Positions 36,755 through 48,100 of a stretch of 64,000 nt of DNA are shown here, in pieces. The DNA comes from CAZDVQ01 sp964508975 (GTDB lineage: Bacteria > Bacteroidota > Bacteroidia > Chitinophagales > Saprospiraceae). Position 1 is the stretch's first letter; each line of letters opens with the position of its first letter. The stretch lies in contig CAZDVQ010000020.1 of assembly GCA_964508975.1 (NCBI GenBank), positions 6,465 through 70,464 of the forward strand. The letters run 5' to 3'. The translations under genes were made by a program, and so were the position numbers. Under the pieces are notes generated by a model. That model was given only the letters and a program-made list of their open reading frames with translations. It was not told the DNA's origin and searched no databases.

Positions 36755-37570
36755 ATGAAGACTAAACTTTTTTTCATTGGAACAGCATTCGCCTTGATAT
36801 TCATGGCTAGTTGTGACCGTTTCAGAGACTTGCAGGACCTAACCGGTGGCTGGGGTGCAACACAAGACCTTACCTTGGCCCGTACCATGTTTGACGATAT
36901 TTATCGTCAGGTAAGCGATGAGGCCAGAAATAACGATACCATACGTACAGGTACTTGTGCCGATGTTGACGTTCAGTTTACCACAGGCACCACGTTCCCA
37001 GCCGTGATTACCATTACTTTTGATAGCACCGCCACCTGCGATGACCTCCGTCGTAGAAGTGGTCAAATACGCGCAACGTTCAGCGGTCGCTGGAGGGACG
37101 CTGGCACTACTGTCGATATCGAGTTGATCAACTACTACGTGAATGGTAACCGCGTTGAAGGCACCAAACGAATCACGAACTTGGGTCAAGTAAATGGCCA
37201 CACACGCTTCCAGGACGTGGTAACAGGTGGTCGAGTAATAGATGCTAACGGTCGCGAAATCAGCTATGATGCTACCGTGTTTTACGATTGGATAGCCGGT
37301 GAAGCTTCTATGCTTGTTTGGGAAGATGATATCTACGAGATTACTGGCGACGGTGATGGACTAGACGGTGACGGTAATGCCTTCACGATGGAAATTACCT
37401 CGCCCTTGCGTTTTGAAGCTGCTTGTCTGCCTTGGCGTGTAACCCGTGGTATAATCGAGATTACCCCAACAGGCTATGCAACGCGTTCCGTTGATTTCGG
37501 TAGCGGTACCTGCGACGGTAACGTGGTGGCCTCGGTGGGTTCATACTCTATCAATATCACCATTCCTTAA
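36755..37570 (+). CDS. Hypothetical lipoprotein
   Basis: A 271-residue predicted lipoprotein. ATG 36755 is chosen over 36707 because it opens a lipoprotein signal peptide (MKTKLFFIGTAFALIFMASC) with the lipid-modified Cys20. The mature part is rich in short beta-strand patterns: TCDDLRRRSGQIRATFSG, GTTVDIELINYYVNGNRVEG and a C-terminal CDGNVVASVGSYSINITIP. No known catalytic motif is seen. The repeated (S)GxI/VxxTxxG pattern is shared by many uncharacterised Bacteroidota lipoproteins. It is followed by its own terminator and stands alone. Confidence 0.75.
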   Translation: MKTKLFFIGTAFALIFMASCDRFRDLQDLTGGWGATQDLTLARTMFDDIYRQVSDEARNNDTIRTGTCADVDVQFTTGTTFPAVITITFDSTATCDDLRRRSGQIRATFSGRWRDAGTTVDIELINYYVNGNRVEGTKRITNLGQVNGHTRFQDVVTGGRVIDANGREISYDATVFYDWIAGEASMLVWEDDIYEITGDGDGLDGDGNAFTMEITSPLRFEAACLPWRVTRGIIEITPTGYATRSVDFGSGTCDGNVVASVGSYSINITIP

Positions 37571-37596
37571 AGTTGCAGCATTGCTGAACTTTTTGC
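37569..37596 (+). terminator. Rho-independent terminator of the lipoprotein gene
   Basis: AAAGTT-CAGC pairs with GCTG-AACTTT with one bulge and a short loop, followed by TTTTT. It overlaps the end of the stop codon. Confidence 0.65.
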
Positions 37597-37613
37597 TCCT
37601 ATAAACATTCTCC

Positions 37614-37648
37614 ATAGGTAAAGTTGTGCCATGCGCAACTTTACCTAT
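37614..37648. promoter_or_regulatory. Perfect 13-bp inverted repeat before a small secreted protein gene
   Basis: ATAGGTAAAGTTG and CAACTTTACCTAT are perfect inverted repeats separated by nine bases, 20 bases before the gene at 37668. It could be an operator or an RNA hairpin; there is no T-run. Confidence 0.55.
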
Positions 37649-37667
37649 TATAATTATCCAAAGCATT

Positions 37668-38174
37668 ATGATGTTGCAATCCATTTTGTTGAGCACTGTG
37701 TTCCTATTCAATAGCCTGGCCCTGCCAACCGCTCAGCCCCCTAAGAAAACTAAGTACAAAAACAACGATTTTGGTATCGAGGTGACCTTTCCTGCCAAAT
37801 TTAACGAGCAGGCCATTGTACATGAACTGGGCTCTAGTATCGAGGTAACCAGCGAGTATGAAGGTGTAAAGTTTATATTACATTGCACCAAACATACCAA
37901 AAAGTTGCGCACGGAAGATGCTGCTGACTTGGCCTTGGTTGGCTTTGAAAGCTTTTTGAAAGCATCCGGTGGCAAGCAACTCAAGTTGAAATCAGAGGAT
38001 CTGGATGGTGTGAAAGGCCATTCCGCTGTCATCAAAACTGAGGATGCCATGTGGTACTATCGCAGTTACGTCAACAAACAGGTACAGTATCAAATTATGG
38101 TATCTATCCCCGACCCCAACGAAGCAGATGCCTTGCGGGATGAATTCTTTAGTTCCCTGAAGATAAAGCTTTAA
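37668..38174 (+). CDS. Small secreted protein of unknown function
   Basis: A 168-residue exported protein. Two adjacent ATGs (37668, 37671) precede a signal peptide (MLQSILLSTVFLFNSLALPTAQ). The earlier in-frame start at 37626 is rejected because it lies inside a 13-bp inverted repeat and spoils the signal peptide. The mature part has alternating strands and helices (NDFGIEVTFPAKFNEQ, SEYEGVKFILHCTKH, KGHSAVIKTEDAMWYYRSYVNKQVQYQIMVSIPD), a pattern seen in small periplasmic proteins of the PsbP/DUF1795 type. That similarity is only in pattern, so no function is given. Confidence 0.7.
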   Translation: MMLQSILLSTVFLFNSLALPTAQPPKKTKYKNNDFGIEVTFPAKFNEQAIVHELGSSIEVTSEYEGVKFILHCTKHTKKLRTEDAADLALVGFESFLKASGGKQLKLKSEDLDGVKGHSAVIKTEDAMWYYRSYVNKQVQYQIMVSIPDPNEADALRDEFFSSLKIKL

Positions 38175-38203
38175 GCGTATTTGATCCTTTTTAGCCCAAA
38201 GTA

Positions 38204-38380
38204 GTTTTTTATTTGGGCGTGACGGCGTGCTATGGCAGCACCACCACGGGTGGTCTGCCGCAGCACGCCGTCGCCGTGTTCGCGCGGTCGCGTTGTTTCT
38301 TTGTGGAGCCCTTTGGGTTTAACGGCTCGTCAGTGCTATTCACCTGCGGACGTAAGGGCCATAGCCCTACACATGGCTCA
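38204..38380 (+). repeat. GC-rich structured intergenic element, copy G
   Basis: TTTTTTATTTGGGCGTGACGG then a long hairpin: GACGGCGTGCT pairs with AGCACGCCGTC, with GGCAG/CTGCC inside. It continues GTCGCCGTGTTCGCGCGG and a TTTAACGGCTCG remnant of the core. The 1-kb region 38175-39174 has no gene and is mainly elements G, H, I and the leader of giant 2. Confidence 0.7.
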
Positions 38381-38451
38381 CACAACGATGGAGCTTCAAT
38401 CTATTTTAAAAGGAGCTTCAACTTAATTATGGTCACGATTATTAATTTTTT

Positions 38452-38596
38452 ATTATTTTTTGGGCGTGCCGGCGTGCTAGCCAAACCACAAAAGTGGCTT
38501 GGCTAGCACGCCGTCGCCGTGTTCCGGGCTCGCCTAACGGCTCGGTGCTGCGCACCAGCGGCCACGAGGGCCGCTGCCCTGCACATGGCTCACGCA
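38452..38596 (+). repeat. GC-rich structured intergenic element, copy H
   Basis: TTTTTTGGGCGTGCC, then CGGCGTGCTAGCCAA paired perfectly over 15 bp with TTGGCTAGCACGCCG, GTCGCCGTGTTCCGGGCTCG, the core variant CCTAACGGCTCGGTGC, and hairpins GGTGC/GCACC and GCGGCC/GGCCGC. It closely resembles copies G and J. Confidence 0.78.
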
Positions 38597-38710
38597 ATTG
38601 CGTGTAACTCGAAGCCAGAATTAACGTATTTATTAAACACAGTTAACGGAATAAAATTTTTCCAGCCACGTCAAAATCCCCCAAAAACAGTTTTACATAG
38701 GTTTTTAATG

Positions 38711-38828
38711 GCCTAGCGATGCGGAGGGGTGGCCAAAGGCCAGACCCGCGCAGCGGGGCCGAGCGAACAGCGAGCCCCGTAGCGTAGCGCCCAGGCCCGG
38801 GTGAAACAGGGCCTGGGAGGCCCCAAAA
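38711..38828 (-). repeat. GC-rich structured intergenic element, copy I
   Basis: On the minus strand: TTTTGGGGCC, hairpin CCCAGGCC/GGCCTGGG, GCTACGCTACGG, core GGCTCGCTGTTCGCTCGG, hairpin TGGCC/GGCCA and CCGCATCGCTAGGCC. It is very similar to copy B1 except in the first hairpin. Confidence 0.8.
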
Positions 38829-39024
38829 TAATGTCAGATTAGCATAAAATACGGCAGTATAGACAAATTTCAGGCGCTTGTAATTGAGATTAAATACATT
38901 GCATGGCGTTACATATGTATTTTTTGAAAATGTATATTGCGTCACAAAATGCCATTAAAATCTTAAAAAAAGATTTTTTTTCAATACTTTTTTTAAAAAA
39001 ATATACACGATAAGATTTTTGCAT

Positions 39025-39032
39025 TACCTTTG
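39025..39032 (+). promoter_or_regulatory. -7 promoter element for giant gene 2
   Basis: TACCTTTG, identical to the octamer before giant 1, 143 bases before the ATG. It is followed at once by the direct repeat TGTACCATGATGTACCAT. A hairpin AAAACT/AGTTTT with a T-run (39103-39120) lies in the leader and could act as an attenuator. Confidence 0.5.
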
Positions 39033-39174
39033 TACCATGATGTACCATCTCCCCTGATGATATAATCACCCACAAAAACAATTAGCGGCGCTTTCTCTTT
39101 GAAAAACTGAAAAGTTTTTTGGGGAGAATTATTTTTATTTTTTTAACTGTAGAGAATCAGCAACCCCCTTGCTT

Positions 39175-42100
39175 ATGAAAGCTCAAATCTTACTCAACAA
39201 GATTATTTTAAGCCTTGCTTTACTGCTCCCGCAGTTAGCATTTGCGCAACCTAATCCATCTTCGGCGGGATCTATATCCTGCTATTATTCTGGCGGTTAT
39301 GCTCACTTCAACGTAACATCTGCGCCTACGTGCCCTTGGGGCACTGTGCAGTGGATGTGGTATGGTTGGAATACTGCCAGCAACACAGGCTGGACGAATC
39401 AGTACTCTCGTTCCGTACCTATTTCGGCTGGTCAGACGGTACAGTATACCATCTGTGCACGCTGCGTTGATCAATATGGCAATGCGGGGAACATTTACGA
39501 GAGTTCCTCTTGTTCCGTTACTGGGCCATGTTGCAACTTGAGTGCATCTGTTGGCAATATCAACCTGTGTAACAACAACACCATGTGTGCTTCATTAAGC
39601 GGTGGTACAGGACCTTATACTTATCAATGGAGTGGTGGAGGGAATTCTAGTTGTAAGACAATTACCTCAGCTGGTACCTATTATTTGACAGTGACTGACG
39701 CTCAAGGCTGTCAGGCCTATGCCTCAGGGACTGCTTCTGGTTCTGGTACAATCTCTACGTCTATATCTAATACTGCAACAACTATATGTGCAGGAAGTAG
39801 CTCAACGCTTACTGCTAACCCAAGTGGATATTCCTATAGTTGGTCAAATGGTTCAAACAGTAGGTCAATTACGGTGAGCCCAGGTTCGACCACAACCTAT
39901 ACTGTTACCGTATCTAACGGCACTGGGTGTTCAGGGGTTAGTTCAAGTACAGTGACGGTAAATCCACAAGTTACTGCCAGTATTACACCTAACGGTTCAA
40001 TATGTACTGGAGGTAGCCGTACGATTGCTGTTACGCCGTCAGGCTGTACTAGTTATACCTACAATTGGTCGAATGGTGCCAATACCTCATCCATTTCAGT
40101 AAGTCCTAGCAGTACGACGACCTATTCTGTAACGGTTACGCCAAACTCAGGTTGCAACCGTTGCCCACGCGTGTTGAGCAGTACAGTAACGGTTAACCCG
40201 ACACCAACGGTTTTTGTATCAGGAACAACGTATGTGTGCCAGGGCAATTCAACGGTATTATCCGCTATTGCCACGAATGCGTCAAGTTATAGCTGGTCAA
40301 ATGGTGCTACGACATCCTCAATTACGGTGTCTCCCAACAACAATACAACTTATGCTGTTACAGTGACAGGAGCTGGTGGTTGCCAGTCAAATGCCTCAAC
40401 AGTGGTTACTGTAAATAATTGTACAACCCCAATTTCATGGCAATTTAACTGTACCCAGAATAAAAGAGTTGAGGTAGTAGGTCGTGGAACAAATAACGCA
40501 GGTACTACCACCTTGAACTTTACGAATACAGGTAATATAGATAGTATTGTAGTTTATGCAGTAGCTAAAAATAACCCGCTGCCATCAACGGTAACTTTTG
40601 CATCTGCATCACAAAGCTTTACAGTTGGAGGCACTCCGCCATCGTTTACCACGAATGGCTGGGGTAACGGTAACGTAAGGTTTTTCAGGGCTAAATTTGA
40701 TCCAACAGGATCTATTACCCTGACAACCCCACAGCCTAGCTCAACGTGGTCCTTTACGGCTTATGTATTCCGTAATGATCCAAACGGAATTGCATCAACA
40801 GGCTATTACGAGAATGCTTTCATTTACCAAGGTTCTAGGACAGTAACGCTACCTATTCCAGCAGCTCCAGGCCCAAGGAATATTACCTTGACCGTTCCTA
40901 TTACAGAAATGTCAAACGATGGTAGGATTGCCACCGTTACAGCTACCGCTGGTGGCGTTACGAATTCATATACCATCAATAACTGGAACTTAGGCCGTTC
41001 TTTAAATATCACTCCATTGACCTTGACCAATGTACCAGGCAATGCAACGAGTGTAACAATTACAATAACGTCACCTAACAGTAATGGAGACTCCTTTACG
41101 ATTGGAGGCTCGGTATTCGTGGATGCAGAATGTGGTTGTCCGAGTACAACGGTAAACATCACTGGCCCTAATACATTGTGTGTAGGTTCATCAACTAACC
41201 TATCTGCTCCCGCTGGCTTGAGGTCTTATTTGTGGAGTACAGGTGCAACAACAAGTTCAATTACCGTTAGCCCTAATACAACATCAACCTACAGTGTAAC
41301 TACTGAGGATGGTTTTGGATGTGTTGCTTCAGGGACTAAAGTATTGACTGTTAACCCGCTTCCTAACGTAAATATTTCAGGTAATACTACTATTTGCCAA
41401 GGCACTTCAACTTCGTTGACGGCCACTGGTGGTAGTACTTACTTGTGGTCAAATGGTGCTACGTCGGCCACTATAACTGTATCGCCTTCGGTGTCTACAC
41501 AATATTGTGTAACGGCGACAACTGCAGGATGTTCGGCCAGCACATGTGCTACGGTCACAGTAAACTCAATTGGTACGGCTTCAATTACCGGACCGAGTGC
41601 ACTTTGCCAAGGTAGTTCTGCAAACCTTTCGGCCAACATGAACGTAGGTGGTACATATAGCTATAACTGGTCAAATGGAGCTACTGCAGCAACCATTACC
41701 GTTTATCCTTCGGCCACTACAAACTATTGCGTTACAATAACAGACGCCAATGGTTGTACAACCTCAGCTTGTAGAACAATTAGTATTAACCCAAGACCAT
41801 CGGTGGTTATTAATGGTAATACCTTTGTTTGTCCTGGTCAAAACCTTGTTTTGTCAGCGGCAGCTTCAGGTGGTACAGGTTTCTCTTATTCATGGTCTAA
41901 CGGTGCTACGACTTCTAGTATTACAGTAAGTCCTACTGGCCCGACTACTTTTGAGGTAACAGTTACCAACAGCTTAGGCTGCTCAGGGGTAGATAACCAG
42001 GGTGTTGGTGTAGAGTTTGTACCTAACTTCACCCTAAATGGTGATAGTGTGATTTGCCAAGGCGGCCAAGCAACGTTGAGTACAAATATCAACGGTGGTG

Positions 42101-45100
42101 GTTCAGGCTTTACACACCAATGGTCAACAGGTTCTACAGCTTCAAGTATTACGGTTTCACCGGCAAGTACAACAACTTATACCGTAACCGTGAGCAACTC
42201 TTCGGGTTGTTCGACTATCCGTTCAAGGACAGTTACAGTTAATCCAAATATCAACGTATCTATTGTTGGAACAGGTCAGCTTTGTGCTGGGGCTTCTGTA
42301 ACGCTTACAGCTAACCCTGTAGGTGGTTCAGGATTTACCTACCTATGGTCAAACGCTGCAACAACTAGTTCAATTACGGTTACTCCTGCAAGTACGAATA
42401 CTTTCCAAGTAACAGTTACCAACAGTGGTGGCTGTGTTGGAACTGCAACAAGAACGGTTATCATTAATCCTAACCCAGTACTAACCTTAGCAAATATACC
42501 TGGACCAATCTGTAACGGTCAGTCATTAACTTTGACGACTTCAGTTACAGGAGGCACTCCAGCGTTCAATTATATGTGGAGTAATAATACAGCAGGCGGC
42601 AATCAATCAACGACTACTGCTGTTGCTACTGGTTCAAGTCAAACCTACAGTGTTACAGTTTCAGATGTAAACAACTGTACCTCTACTTCTAGTCGTTCTA
42701 TTACAGTTAATAACTGTCAAGTAGTAGCCAACTGTAGTTCTACGAATCCAAGTGTTTGTGGAGGAAGTAATGGTACTGCAACAGTCGCTGCAGCTGGTGG
42801 CTTAGCTCCTTACGCTTACCTTTGGTCATCAGGCGCCACAACATCAGCCTCAACAGGTTTGGTAGCTGGAATCTATACAGTTACAGTAACTGATGCGATT
42901 GGTAATACAGCAACTTGTCAGGTTAACTTAACTAACCCACCAGCACCTGTAGTTACAGTTACAGGTACAAACGTGATTTGTTCTGGAATTTCGACTACCT
43001 TGGTTGCATCTGCAACTGGCGGTAGCAGTTTCACCTATTTGTGGTCAACTGGAGCAACAACTAGTAGTATTGCAGTTTCTCCGGCTAACTCTACTAACTA
43101 CACCGTAACAGTAACCAATAACCTGAACTGTAGTACCGTAGCTAACCGAACCGTAACGGTGAATGCTAGCCCTGTAATCACTATAAATGCCCCTGCTGGC
43201 GTTTGTGAAGGTAGCGCAATCACTTTCTCAACAACCTCACTTAACTGTTCAGGCTGTACATACCAATGGTCATGTTCAACAAGTAATGCTTCTACTATCA
43301 CATTTATCCCTACGGCGTCTGGAACATGTTCAGTTACTGTAACCAACAGTAACGGTTGTACTGGTACAGCGTCAATTAGCTACGCTGTTTATCCAGCAGT
43401 ATCTGTAAACGTGACTGGCTCAAATAATATTTGTTTGGGTACAAATACAACATTGACAGCCACACCAAGTGGTGGCTCTGGTTTTGTTTATGCTTGGTCA
43501 ACAGGTGCAACAACGTCGTCAATTACCGTGGCCCCTACATCTACAATAAACTACGCGGTAACGGTAACCAATGCTAACGGCTGTAATACAGTTGGTAGTC
43601 GTTTAGTAGTAGTAAACCCTGCGGTATCTGCAGCAGTTACAGGTGATAATATCGTTTGTGCTGGTGGTTCTGCTACCTTAACGGTATCTGCTAGTGGTGG
43701 CTCATCGTTTACTTATTTGTGGTCAAATGGTGCTACAACGAATTCAACTACAGTAAGCCCGTCGGCTACTCAAGCATATAGCGTAACAGTTACAAATAAT
43801 ACAGGCTGTACAACAACGGCAAGTAGAACAGTAACTGTAAACACTAATCCTGTTGTCACTGTATCTGGTAATAATACATTGTGTGCTGGTTTCTCAACTA
43901 ACTTAAGTGCTTCAGCCTCTGGTGGTTCGGTGTTCAGTTATAACTGGTCAAATGGTTCAACAGCATCTACCATTACAGTATCCCCTGCGGCAACTACATC
44001 ATATACCGTAACTGTGACCAACGAATTTGGCTGTACTACAACTGGTAGCCGTTTGGTTACGGTAAATTCTAACCCAAATGTTTCCGTTATATCTTCACCG
44101 TTACAGGCTTGTCCAAACCAAGTGGTTAACTTGTCTGCGACTGCATCTGGCGGAAGTGGTAGCTATACTTATTCTTGGAGTTCAAACACCAATGGTGGAA
44201 CAACTTCATCTACAACAGCTGTTTTTGCAGGAAATAGCCAAACATACCGTGTAACGGCTACTGATGCCAATGGTTGTACCGCTTTCAATACTACGGTTAT
44301 TACTCGTTTTGCAAACTGTAATGTTGTTGTAAACTGTTCAAAAATTGATCCTTCAACTTGTGGGGGTACCAATGGTTCTGCTAGTGTTGCGACTTCAGGA
44401 GGCGTTTTGCCTTACAGCTATGCTTGGTCAAACGGTGCTAATACCAGTTCTGTTTCAGGTTTGGCTGCAGGCAGCTACGATGTAACAGTTACCGATGCTG
44501 TTGGCGTAACGGCTACTTGTGGAGTCGTATTGCAAAATCCCCCTGCACCAAGTGCAGTAATTGCTGGTAATGATATTCTTTGTAATGGAGTTTCTACTAC
44601 ATTGACAGTTGCTGCTTCGGGTGGCTCTTCATTTACTTACTTATGGTCAACTGGAGCAACAACTGCTTCGATAACAGTTGTGCCAAATACAACCACTACT
44701 TATAGCGTAACAGTGACTAATAACGTTAACTGTAGCGCAGTTGTAAGCAGAACGGTAACTGTAAATGCGGTACCAAACGTATCGTTAACAGGAACGAATA
44801 CTTTGTGTGTTGGTCAATCTACTTCGCTATTAGCTACGGCTACTGGTGGAACTGGATTTAACTATGCTTGGTCAAATGGGTCTACAACAGCCTCTATTTC
44901 AATAAGCCCAACATCAACTACTAACTATACAGTTACCGTTACAAACGCTAACGGTTGTACAGGCACTGCTGCTTCTTTAGTAACAGTTAACCCTGTACCT
45001 GTGGTAACGGTTTCTGGTAATAATGTTATATGTGTAGGTAATTCTACTACGTTTACTGCTACTGCTGCTGGCGGCTCTGGCTTTACTTATGTATGGTCAA

Positions 45101-48100
45101 ATGGTGCTACTACACCTTCTATCACGGTTAGCCCTACAGCTTCAACAAGCTATAATGTTACCGTGACTAACAGCTTTGGTTGTGTTGGTACTGGCTCAAC
45201 AACCTTAACGGTTAATCCTCTGCCAGTAGCTAATATCGGTGGCACAGATGTGATTTGTTTAAATACAAATACCACATTAACTGCTTTTGCTTCTGTCGGT
45301 TCTAGCTTTACGTATGTATGGTCAAACGGATCGAACGGCGTTTCAATTACAGTAAGTCCAGCATCTACAACTAACTACACAGTAACGGTTACCAACAATA
45401 ACGGTTGTACAACTACCGCTAGCCGCACAGTAACCGTTAACGCAGTGCCAAACGTGCTTGTAACTGGTACAAACGTTATCTGCGAAGGCAACAGTACAAC
45501 CATTTCAGCTACGGCAAATGGTGGTTCAGGCTTTGCTTACCTTTGGTCTAATGGTGCCACAACCTCAAGTATCCTAGTAACTCCAACATCTAGCACAATC
45601 TATAGTGTGACAGTAACTAATGCAAATGGTTGTACAGGAACTCAATCTAGGGCAGTGACCGTTAATCCAACGCCTGACGTTACGACTAGTGGTACTAATG
45701 TAGTTTGTCGTGGCACTACCACTACAATCTCTGCTAACGTTGTTGGTGGTACTGGCTTCACTTATAACTGGTCAAACGGTGCAACAACACCATCGATTAC
45801 AGTTACCCCAATTGCAACAACTCAATATCAAGTTACTGTAACTAATAATAATGGCTGTACGGGCACCTCTTCACGTACAGTAACCGTTAATGATTTCCCT
45901 GTAGTTACATTATCTGGAACAAACGTGATTTGCCTAGGCAACTCAACTACGCTAAGTACTAGCGTAACAGGTGGTACTGGTTTTAACTACAGCTGGTCTA
46001 ATGGTGCTATTACTAGTGCAATTACAGTTAGCCCTACAGCTTCAACAACCTATTTTGTCACTGTAACGAATGCAAATGGTTGTACTGGTACTGCTAGCTA
46101 TGCAGTAACTGTTAATCCTGTTCCAAACGTTATCATTTCTGGTCAAGATGTGATTTGTAATGGAAATTCAACAACACTTGTAACTTCGGTTGTTGGTGGT
46201 TCTGGATTCTTATATACTTGGTCAACAGGAGCCAATACACCTAACATTACGGTTTCTCCGTCTACCACAACATCTTATACAGTTACGGTTACCAATGCCA
46301 ATGGTTGTACAGGAACGGCTACTCGTCAAGTAACCGTAAATATTACTCCAACACTATCTATCTCTGGTAATGACGTGATTTGCTTAGGTCAAAGTACAAC
46401 ACTTGATGCTAATGGTTCTGGTGGCGTTAGTTTAGTATACAACTGGTCTACAGGTGCTACCGGGTTCTCCCAGACATTTGCCCCACTAGTTACCACTACT
46501 TACACAGCTACAGTAACGAACAGTAATGGTTGTTCTGCTACTGCTTCACGTACAGTAACCGTTAATCCTGTTCCAAATCCTGTAATTTCAGGTCAGAATA
46601 GCATTTGTGTCGGAAACAGCACTACACTCTCAACTAGTGTAACTGGTGGTTCAGGATTTACCTTTAACTGGTCAACTGGTGCTACGACAAGTGCAATTAC
46701 AGTTTCACCAATAGCCTCTACTACCTACACTGTAACCGTTACCAATAGCAACGGTTGTACTGGTACCGATGATTACCAAGTTTTGGTAAATCAACTTCCA
46801 ACCCCATCTATCAACGTATCAGGTGGTGCTACATCAGTTTGTCTAGGTAGCTCTGCGGTATTGTCTGCTAGTGGTGGTTCAAGCTATTTATGGTCAAACG
46901 GCGCTACTACAGCTACGATTAGCGTTAGCCCTACTGCTACAACTACATACTCTGTCACTGTAACGAATGTCTTTGGTTGTTCTGCAACTACAAGCCAGAC
47001 TATTACAGTTGACAATAACCCAGTAGTTACCATAAGTGGTAACGACGAAATTTGTGTGGGCTTCTCTACTGTATTAACCGCAACAGGTGGTAATGCCTTC
47101 TTGTGGAACACAGGTGAAACTACACAGTCTATTACAGTTAACCCTGGTGCATCTAGTACATTCTATGTATCAGTTACGAATGCCGCTGGTTGTACCGCAA
47201 CTGGTTCTCAATTTGTAACGGTTTTCCCAACACCTACTTTAACCATTAGCGGTGCTACAGGCTTGTGTGAAGGTTCTTCTTCTACACTTGTAGCAAATGG
47301 CGCCGCAAGTTATGTATGGTCAACTGGTGCTAATACGGCATCAATCACGGTTGTTCCGGTTACAATCACCACTTACTGTGTTACTGGAACAGATGCCAAT
47401 GGCTGTACCGCTTCACAATGCGTTACAGTTGCCCCTGCGCCTAACCCGATAATCGTTGCTGCAGTTAGTGATCTTTGCGTAGGTCAGTCAACTACCTTAA
47501 CGGCTAGTGGCGGTATTGCTTATATCTGGAGTACTGGCCAAACAACAAATGTGATTACGGTAAGCCCAACGGTTACTACTGTTTACAACGTCACGGCCAC
47601 TGCCTCCAACGGATGTACAGCTACCACTTCGGTTACCATTTTAGTGCGCCAGCTACCAGTCATCACTAGTATCCAAAGCAATAACCCAACTACTTGTAAT
47701 ACGGTCGATGGCAACATCACGGTGTTTGCTGCTGGTGCATCTGGCTCACTTGAGTACAGACTCAATGGTGGTGCATGGCAAGCATCTAACTCTTTCACTG
47801 GCCTCGGAGCTGGTTCTTACACGGTTGAGGTTAGGTATGTAGGTGGTTTCTGTACCACTGTGAATAGCAGCCCAATCGTACTCTCCGTACCTTTGGCCCC
47901 AACAATTACTATTAACGGTGTACTTGCATTCTGTACAGGTGGTTCTTCTACCTTGACTGCAAGCGGTGGCCTTACTTACATTTGGAGTACAGGAGCTACA
48001 ACCCCAAGCATTACTGCAACTGCTGGTGGTGTTTACTCGGTTACTTCAACTGCTTCAAATGGTTGTTCTGGTACAGCATCTGTAAATATCGCACAACAAC

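Noticed and set aside
38213..38716. Small open frames of 64-97 residues in the 1-kb gap before giant 2
   Set aside because: They lie inside the GC-rich structured elements, have no start signals and their translations are not conserved between copies of the element.
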